From contig JAAXGS010000005.1 in assembly GCA_012271225.1 (NCBI GenBank), positions 1 to 13,571 of the forward strand: a stretch of DNA of 13,571 nucleotides, read 5' to 3'. Made by a program: the position numbers and the translations under genes. The DNA is from Dehalococcoidia bacterium (lineage in GTDB: Bacteria; Chloroflexota; Dehalococcoidia; UBA6926). The notes under the pieces are model-generated. The model worked only from the letters and a program-made list of their open reading frames with translations, was not told the DNA's origin and ran no database searches. Below, piece by piece: positions 1-4,693 of the stretch. Numbering within the stretch: the first letter of the stretch is position 1; each line of letters starts with the position of its first letter.

Positions 1-13
1 AGGAGGCGCTCCA

Positions 14-1225
14 ATGGACTTTCGGGAGAATCAGGATGATCAGGCATTCCGCGCGGAGGTGCGTGATTTCATCAGCAGGAACTGGGACAGCAAGGGCTTT
101 GACGGCCACAGCATGGCCGTCCGCTCATGGGACTTCGACATGCAGGAGTCCCGGGACAACGACAAGGAGTTTGTGAAGAAGCTTGTCGATAAGGGCTGGT
201 ACACCATGACCTGGCCCAGAGAGTTCGGCGGCGCGGACTATCCCGTCAGCCAGCAGTTCATCTACAAGGAGGAGTTGGCCTACGCGAATGCGCCGTCCGG
301 CTCACCGCAATCGAACATCACCGGCGCGTTGATGTACCACGCCTCGGATGAAGTGAAGGACGAGTTTCTGCCGCCCATGGCGCGGGGCGAGATCGAATGG
401 GCGCAGGGGTTCTCAGAGCCAAACGCCGGCACGGACCTGGCCTCCCTGCAGACTCGGGCCGTGGAGGACGGGGACGATTTCGTCATCACCGGCCAGAAGA
501 TCTGGTCGTCCGGCGCGCACCTTGCGGACTGGTATCACGTGCTGGTGCGCACGGACCCGGAGGCGCCAAAGCACCGCGGCATCACGTATCTGCTGGTCAA
601 CCTGAAGGATCAGCAGGGCGCCCGCCCGGACGGGCTCACCCTGCGCCCCCTGTATGACATGATGGGCCGCTGGCGGTGGTGTGAGGTCTTCATGGACGGC
701 GTCCGTGTGCCCAAGAAATACGTGCTGGGGGAGGTCAACCGCGGCTGGTACGCCGCCATGACCACCCTCAACTTTGAGCGGACCGGCACGGAGGGGCCCG
801 TGCGGCACATCGGCATCCTGGAGCGGTTTATCGACCTCCTGCGTGAGACGATGTTCAACGGGCAGCCGGTGCTGGCGGACCCGCTTGTGCGCCACAAGCT
901 GGCCGATCTGCGCGTCACCATTGAGGCGGACCGGCAGCTGGCCAACCGCGTCGCGTGGATGCAGGCCCGCGGCGACGTGCCGCAGCATGAGGGCGCGATC
1001 TCCGGCTACCGCAACCAACTGACGGCAAAGATGCACTTCTGGCCGACGCTGGCGAAGATCATCGGCGACTACGGCATTCTGAGCCGGGGAGAGGATCGGG
1101 CGCCGCACAGCGGCTACTACGGAGCGTACAACGCCATCTCGCTCTCGCTGGGATTCGGCGGCGGCGGCGGCATTCTGCTGGGCCCGAACATCATCGCCCA
1201 ACGCGGCCTCGGCCTGCCGCGGTAG
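14..1225 (+). CDS. Acyl-CoA dehydrogenase family protein, paralog 1
   Basis: Flavoprotein of 403 aa predicted to introduce the alpha,beta double bond into an acyl-CoA, passing electrons from FAD to electron-transfer flavoprotein. The start is set by AGGAGG at 1-6, seven nt before the ATG. Visible family marks: helical N-domain with GWYTMTWPREFGG (61-73), the FAD/substrate segment QGFSEPNAGTDLASL (131-145), KIWSSGAH (162-169), LVRTDP and KHRGITYL in the beta-domain, and RVPKKYVLGEVNRGW before the C-terminal helical domain. Glu255 in LNFERTG lies where isovaleryl- and long-chain-type enzymes carry their catalytic Glu, so it is the likely base (inference). The C-terminus ends NIIAQRGLGLPR as usual, but the preceding GG(T/S)xEIQ motif is replaced by a glycine run, GFGGGGGILLGP. 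It aligns without gaps over the first 260 residues with the protein at 7406-8617. Length is normal. Substrate cannot be told from sequence. Confidence 0.95.
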   Translation: MDFRENQDDQAFRAEVRDFISRNWDSKGFDGHSMAVRSWDFDMQESRDNDKEFVKKLVDKGWYTMTWPREFGGADYPVSQQFIYKEELAYANAPSGSPQSNITGALMYHASDEVKDEFLPPMARGEIEWAQGFSEPNAGTDLASLQTRAVEDGDDFVITGQKIWSSGAHLADWYHVLVRTDPEAPKHRGITYLLVNLKDQQGARPDGLTLRPLYDMMGRWRWCEVFMDGVRVPKKYVLGEVNRGWYAAMTTLNFERTGTEGPVRHIGILERFIDLLRETMFNGQPVLADPLVRHKLADLRVTIEADRQLANRVAWMQARGDVPQHEGAISGYRNQLTAKMHFWPTLAKIIGDYGILSRGEDRAPHSGYYGAYNAISLSLGFGGGGGILLGPNIIAQRGLGLPR

Positions 1226-1303
1226 ACACAGGACGGTTCACGCCAGACAGTACCGGGCACCACTGGCCAGCCGGCGTCCTGCGCAGACTTCGATATCGTG
1301 CCG

Positions 1304-1336
1304 CTCTGCCCGCAGGACAGTGTCCTGCGGGCAGAG
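1304..1336. repeat. Perfect 33-bp palindrome upstream of DUF1761 copy A
   Basis: Two 16-nt arms, CTCTGCCCGCAGGACA (1304-1319) and its exact reverse complement (1321-1336), are separated by a single G. As RNA this would fold into a stem of about 14 bp with a CAGTG loop. No T-run follows on either strand, so it is not a standard intrinsic terminator. It ends 10 nt before the TATACT box at 1347 and covers the -35 zone, so an operator is possible. It could equally act as a hairpin end for the acyl-CoA dehydrogenase 1 transcript, 79 nt after that gene's stop. Confidence 0.85.
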
Positions 1337-1346
1337 GGCGGCGTTG

Positions 1347-1352
1347 TATACT
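1347..1352 (+). promoter_or_regulatory. Putative -10 box for DUF1761 copy A
   Basis: TATACT matches the -10 consensus at 5 of 6 positions and lies 49 nt before the ATG at 1402. No good -35 is seen, because that position lies inside the palindrome at 1304-1336. This suggests activator-dependent or palindrome-controlled initiation. The call is pattern-based only. Confidence 0.5.
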
Positions 1353-1401
1353 TGCCGCGAAAGGCGACAGGTACGACGGACCACAGCATGGACATTCTTA
1401 G

Positions 1402-1803
1402 ATGGACATCGCCGCCATTAATATTCTTGGCATCGCCATCGCGACGATCATCGCCTTCGTGATCGGGGGCGCGTGGTACTCGCCGCTCCTGTTCGCCAAG
1501 CCCTGGATGCGGGAGAACGGCTTCACGGATGAGGACCATCAGGGCGCGCTGCTCCGCATCTTTGGCGGGTCATTCGTCCTGCTCCTGATCGCCGGCTACG
1601 TCCTCTCGGTCATCATTGGCGATGACGCGACCGTGTGGGAAGGCCTGCGGCTTGGCTTGGCCGTCGGCGTCGCCTTCGTCGCCGCGGGGATGGGCGTTAC
1701 CTACCTCTTTGAGCGCAAGTCGCCCACGCTGTTCTTCATCAACGCCGGCTACCACATGGTCACGTTCACCCTAATGGGCGTCATCCTGGGCGCAACGGGG
1801 TGA
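1402..1803 (+). CDS. DUF1761 family membrane protein, copy A
   Basis: Small integral membrane protein of 133 aa matching the DUF1761 family, whose function is unknown to me. Four hydrophobic segments are visible: about 6-27, 53-72, 83-102 and 112-131. The family-like GGAWYSPLLFAKPWMRENG follows the first segment. The ATG at 1402 gives MDIAAINILG, matching the MDI start of the second copy at 3874. No clear Shine-Dalgarno precedes it (the upstream sequence is CATTCTTAG). Another ATGGACAT lies 14 nt upstream at 1388, but it is out of frame and reaches no family sequence. Residues 65-89 (YVLSVIIG to LAVG) are nearly identical to copy B while flanking parts diverge, a mosaic pattern suggesting gene conversion. 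The next gene begins 56 nt downstream with its own promoter. Confidence 0.88.
   Translation: MDIAAINILGIAIATIIAFVIGGAWYSPLLFAKPWMRENGFTDEDHQGALLRIFGGSFVLLLIAGYVLSVIIGDDATVWEGLRLGLAVGVAFVAAGMGVTYLFERKSPTLFFINAGYHMVTFTLMGVILGATG
1595..1669 (+). repeat. 75-bp near-identical block shared with DUF1761 copy B (left copy)
   Basis: This block matches 4064-4138 with 4 mismatches in 75 positions (counted by eye), in the same reading frame and orientation. Outside it the two genes match clearly less well. The pair of blocks forms direct repeats about 2.47 kb apart that enclose the ATPase-TOPRIM module, so recombination between them would delete that module. Confidence 0.8.
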
Positions 1804-1824
1804 GGGGGCATAGCCGGTGACTGG

Positions 1825-1855
1825 TATACTACCTCTTTGAGCAGGTAAGAGAGGG
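1825..1855 (+). promoter_or_regulatory. Extended -10 promoter and RBS of the ATPase-TOPRIM module
   Basis: TGG-TATACT (1822-1830) is an extended -10 box, which can work without a good -35. The purine-rich RBS AGAGAGGG (1848-1855) lies 4 nt before the ATG at 1860. Both fall within the 56 nt after DUF1761 copy A, so the module has its own expression signals instead of depending on read-through. Confidence 0.55.
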
Positions 1856-1859
1856 CGAT

Positions 1860-3089
1860 ATGACGACCGCACCTAAAGGCCGCCGGCAACAGCAGGGCGC
1901 AGCGTCGGAAGAGTCGGGGGATACGGCTAGCGACGCAGGCCTGCACCTCCCCAGCCTGTCGATCACCGGGTTTCGCGGCATCGATGAGTTACACATCCCC
2001 AGACTGGGACGTGTGACGCTGATCGTAGGCGATAACGGCGTGGGCAAGTCGACGGTCCTTGAGGCGGTTCGACTCTATGCGTCACGGGGTGACAGTCTCG
2101 CCATCACTGACATTCTGGCGGACAGGGAAGAGTTCTCTGCGTTTTATAATGCAGACGGTGACGTACAGGGTGACATCCATTGGCCGAGGATATTCCACTC
2201 AGAAGGGAGAGACAGAACGAACCGTATTGCCATCAGCACATTGCCTCAGGCGGAGGACGGAAGCGGGCTTGTGATTGAGACCGTTGACTTGGCAGAGGAC
2301 TCACCAGAGGTTATACGTCGTAAGCGTGAAATGGGTGTTGGTGACTTTCGAGGCACGTTCTTTGCTCAGATGGTTAGCTACGGGGACAAGCAATGGCGTC
2401 TGAGTATACCCGACCTAGTGCCGCATGTTGCATCATGGACGCCTTTGGAGGAGTCTGGGCCTGAGAATATCTTTGATGTGCACGCCGAAGTACCGCCGAT
2501 CAAATGGCACTTGATTGAACCAAATCTGCCGAACAATGAAGACATCGCCAGGGATTGGCAAGAGAACCGGAGGATAGACCCTCTGTATAGTTCCAGAAGA
2601 ATAGTTGAAGGCGTCATTAAATCAATTGCAGGCGTTGACCTCGATCGTGTGGGCCTTTCTGTTTATAAAGACGACTCCGGCAAAGAGAAGAGTCACGTCG
2701 TAGCTGTCACAAAGGATGACCCGCTTGGGAGACCGCTAAAAAGCCTGGGGGAGGGCGCGTATAGACTTCTCGTGCTGGCTCTGGCTCTGAACAAGTCAAT
2801 TGACGGGTTCCTGCTCATCGATGAGGCCGAGAATGGAATCCATTACTCGCGCCACGAAGACTATTGGCGAATACTTATAGAGATCGCCGTCGAGTATAAC
2901 ATTCAGGTATTGGCCACCACGCACAGCTATGACTGCATACGCGGGTTCGCACGCGCCATTAGTTCCAAAGAAGATGGCACCGGTATGTTGATACGCTTGG
3001 ATAAGGACGAAAATGGCACTCTTACGGCTGCCGGGTATACGCATGAACTGCTTCAGATCATGGATGAACTGAGCTTAGAAGTGCGCTGA
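1860..3089 (+). CDS. AAA/ABC-type ATPase of the OLD-like (AAA_15/AAA_21) class
   Basis: Predicted soluble ATPase of 409 aa. Residues 30-52 hold the typical opening LSITGFRGIDELHIPRLG. Walker A is GDNGVGKST (57-65), a signature-like loop is SLGEGAYRLL (295-304), Walker B is FLLIDEAENGIH (317-328, D321/E322) and the switch His is in ATTHS (H355). The ENGIHYS wording and the short insert between Walker A and signature are typical of small OLD/RecF-type ATPases paired with a TOPRIM or other effector, not of transporters or SMC proteins. No nuclease domain is fused. The TOPRIM-like gene follows after 4 nt, so the two are almost certainly one operon. Base composition is A+T-richer than the flanks, with many AGA, ATA and TTA codons, which suggests horizontal transfer. 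A sensor or motor role in phage defence is inferred from architecture. Confidence 0.88.
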   Translation: MTTAPKGRRQQQGAASEESGDTASDAGLHLPSLSITGFRGIDELHIPRLGRVTLIVGDNGVGKSTVLEAVRLYASRGDSLAITDILADREEFSAFYNADGDVQGDIHWPRIFHSEGRDRTNRIAISTLPQAEDGSGLVIETVDLAEDSPEVIRRKREMGVGDFRGTFFAQMVSYGDKQWRLSIPDLVPHVASWTPLEESGPENIFDVHAEVPPIKWHLIEPNLPNNEDIARDWQENRRIDPLYSSRRIVEGVIKSIAGVDLDRVGLSVYKDDSGKEKSHVVAVTKDDPLGRPLKSLGEGAYRLLVLALALNKSIDGFLLIDEAENGIHYSRHEDYWRILIEIAVEYNIQVLATTHSYDCIRGFARAISSKEDGTGMLIRLDKDENGTLTAAGYTHELLQIMDELSLEVR

Positions 3090-3093
3090 TTTG

Positions 3094-3741
3094 ATGGCGC
3101 AACGAAACAACCGGCCGCCTAGGACTCCGCGGCCCCAAAGGGTTCTGCTTGTTGAAGGCACCGATGATGAAAATGTTATAAGGCATCTTATGGAAGCAGG
3201 TGGCTCTGAACTGAATTTTGAAATTCAAGAACAGAAGGGGTTCTCTGGAGTCCTAAACGCGGCTAGATTTCATTGGCTTGGGAATCTGCTGGCAATTGGT
3301 ATAGTTGTGGATGCAGATGATAACATAGATAGACAGTGGGCAAATGTTTCACGTTCAATCGCTGGAGACCCGATATATCGAAATCTCCCCGACAAACCCG
3401 AGACGGCGGGTGTAATCGTGCCGGGGCTGCCCCGCCTTGGTATTTGGATATGGCCAGACAATAAGAGTTCTGGCGAACTGGAAGACTTCATTTTCAGAAT
3501 GATCCCTCAACCCGATCCTGTCTGGCCCAGATCAGAACGATACGTCGACGATATCCCCGAGGACGCCCGCCGGTTTCCTCCACACAAGGCATTGCGGGCG
3601 AAAGTTCATGCCTGGATGGCTACTCGCGAGCGCCCGCGCCCTATGTGGGCCGGTATTAGCGCGAAAGACCTTGTGCCTGATGAGAATAGCCGTGCCTTCC
3701 TTGATTGGCTTCGCCGCCTATTCGGTGACGACATTCCTTGA
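3094..3741 (+). CDS. TOPRIM-like DUF3226 family protein, partner of the ATPase
   Basis: Protein of 215 aa from the ATG at 3094 (a TTG at 3091 directly before it is an alternative). Only 4 nt follow the ATPase stop, and no strong RBS is seen, so translational coupling is likely. TOPRIM hallmarks: LLVEGTDDE (18-26) with the first acidic residue E21, then IGIVVDADDN (68-77) supplying the DxD pair D73/D75. IWIWPDNKSSGELEDFI (117-133) is the DUF3226-type PDN...G-LED segment. TOPRIM folds bind Mg2+ and can cleave nucleic acid (OLD, GajA) or act as effectors (AriB of PARIS carries the related DUF4435). Catalysis here is inferred. The region around 3181-3360 is about 38-48% G+C by count, well below the surrounding genes, and supports the whole module being acquired. 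Confidence 0.85.
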   Translation: MAQRNNRPPRTPRPQRVLLVEGTDDENVIRHLMEAGGSELNFEIQEQKGFSGVLNAARFHWLGNLLAIGIVVDADDNIDRQWANVSRSIAGDPIYRNLPDKPETAGVIVPGLPRLGIWIWPDNKSSGELEDFIFRMIPQPDPVWPRSERYVDDIPEDARRFPPHKALRAKVHAWMATRERPRPMWAGISAKDLVPDENSRAFLDWLRRLFGDDIP

Positions 3742-3783
3742 TTTCACTGCCCCACCTCCACCCTCTCCTCACCCCCCATCGTA

Positions 3784-3789
3784 TAGACT
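3784..3789 (+). promoter_or_regulatory. Possible -10 box for DUF1761 copy B
   Basis: TATAGACT (3782-3789) offers TAGACT or the overlapping TATAGA as a -10 hexamer, 85-90 nt before the GTG start at 3874. The 40 nt upstream are a C/T-rich tract without a clear -35. It is a weak, pattern-based call. Confidence 0.3.
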
Positions 3790-3873
3790 ATGCGTGAGTG
3801 AGGAATGAGGAGAAGCAGGCAGATAGGTAGGCAACTAGCCGGCTGACACGGCGGGCAGGCGGGGGAATGTAAC

Positions 3874-4272
3874 GTGGATATCGACTTCATTGGCGTCATC
3901 GGCGTCATTCTTGCGACGGTGGCGGCGTTTGGGCTTGGCGCGGTGTGGTTCATGCCGCGCGTCTTTGGCACGTTCTGGATGCGGGCGAACGGGTTTCCGG
4001 ATGACGACCCCGGCGCGCCGCCCCGGGCGTTTGCCTCCGCGTTCATCCTTATGCTTATCGCCAGCTACGTCCTCTCGGTCATCATTGGTGATGGCGCGAC
4101 CGTGTGGGAAGGCCTGCGGCTCGGCCTGGCCGTCGGCGCGGCATTCGTCGCCGTCGGCATCGGCGTTCTCTACCTGTTCGAGCGGCGCTCCGCCACGCAC
4201 TTCTTTGTCAACGCAGGCTACATGATCGTCGCGTTCAGCGTCATGGGCATCATCATCGGCGCAACGTCCTAG
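3874..4272 (+). CDS. DUF1761 family membrane protein, copy B
   Basis: Membrane protein of 132 aa, paralogous to the gene at 1402-1803, with four hydrophobic segments in the same places. The start is GTG at 3874, preceded by GCGGGGGA about 5 nt upstream. It is chosen because it restores MDI at the N-terminus as in copy A, and the nearby ATG at 3867 runs straight into TAA. Key shared features are WMRANGFPDDDP after the first membrane segment, YVLSVIIGDGATVWEGLRLG in the middle, and NAGYM near the end. The last 45 nt and the following sequence are duplicated downstream at 4351. The function of DUF1761 is not known to me. The two copies flanking the ATPase-TOPRIM module suggest a tandem duplication later split by the insertion. 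Confidence 0.87.
   Translation: MDIDFIGVIGVILATVAAFGLGAVWFMPRVFGTFWMRANGFPDDDPGAPPRAFASAFILMLIASYVLSVIIGDGATVWEGLRLGLAVGAAFVAVGIGVLYLFERRSATHFFVNAGYMIVAFSVMGIIIGATS
4064..4138 (+). repeat. 75-bp near-identical block shared with DUF1761 copy A (right copy)
   Basis: Right-hand partner of 1595-1669, with 71 of 75 positions identical by eye count. Of the four differences, only one changes an amino acid (Asp to Gly in IIGDxAT). This conservation at synonymous sites is much higher than in the rest of the genes. Confidence 0.8.
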
Positions 4273-4291
4273 CGCTGAGCCGCCCCTCCGC
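4228..4291 (+). repeat. Direct repeat, unit 1: 3' end of DUF1761 copy B
   Basis: These 64 nt, covering the last 15 codons of DUF1761 B and 19 nt after the stop, recur exactly at 4351-4414. Weaker similarity continues to about 4333 (through GCATCTGACC and TGACCGCG). Confidence 0.9.
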
Positions 4292-4693
4292 GCATCTGAC
4301 CACCATCTTCTGCGCTGCTACCCCTTGACCGCGTACCGCGCCGCCACGCAGTCGCGTTCAGCGTCATGGGCATCATCATCGGCGCAACGTCCTAGCGCTG
4401 AGCCGCCCCTCCGCCCCTCCGCGCATCTGACCATCGTCTTCCACGCCGTTATCCCTGACCGCGCTTGTGGCCGCCTGAGACTGTCCTATCCGCCCACGCG
4501 CTGGCCGCTGTTGCGCCCCTCCCCTCCACCTCCGCGGATAACGGCCGCGGAGAGACGGAGATGCCTCGCCAGTGCCCATCATGTCGTCGGTGATAAGAGC
4601 GGACTTGCCGCAGCGGATGGTCGTGAATAGTCTGTAAGATAGTGTCTGTGTCTGGCGGACACGTGGGTGGTGTCAGGCAATCGGGAGGCGTCC
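4273..4693. other. 421-nt intergenic region without a convincing gene
   Basis: The region holds the duplicated DUF1761 tail (4351-4414 and its diverged continuation), a C-rich tract around 4500-4530, and a perfect hairpin at 4530-4552 with arms CTCCGCGG and CCGCGGAG around a 7-nt loop. No T-run follows the hairpin. TAAGAT at 4635-4640 could be a weak -10 for the lipoprotein gene, whose RBS GGGAGG is at 4683-4688. The open frames across here are Arg/Pro/Ser-rich and have no family resemblance. Confidence 0.7.
4351..4414 (+). repeat. Direct repeat, unit 2: detached copy of the DUF1761 B 3' end
   Basis: Exact 64-nt copy of 4228-4291 at an offset of 123 nt. It is followed by an extra 8 nt (CCCTCCGC, a slippage-like duplication), then diverged similarity to about 4463. 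It has no start codon or upstream coding part, so it is either a short tandem duplication or the tail of a mostly deleted third DUF1761 gene. Confidence 0.9.

Noticed and set aside
413..1201. Long minus-strand open frame opposite acyl-CoA dehydrogenase 1
   Set aside because: A codon-shadow of a real gene: it mirrors the conserved coding strand and has low-complexity His/Val/Arg composition. Similar shadows lie opposite the lipoprotein, antiporter and DUF2779 genes.
4530..4552. CTCCGCGG/CCGCGGAG hairpin as an intrinsic terminator
   Set aside because: The stem is perfect, but no T-run follows on either strand, so it is only mentioned as structure within the gap.
4561..4593. Tiny frame MPRQCPSCRR after GGAG
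   Set aside because: Only 10 codons, with the purine run touching the ATG. A zinc-ribbon remnant is imaginable, but nothing downstream in any frame continues it.
4325..4630. 101-codon plus-strand frame in the 421-nt gap
   Set aside because: It crosses the duplicated DUF1761 tail out of frame, is Arg/Pro/Ser-rich, has no RBS and resembles no family.
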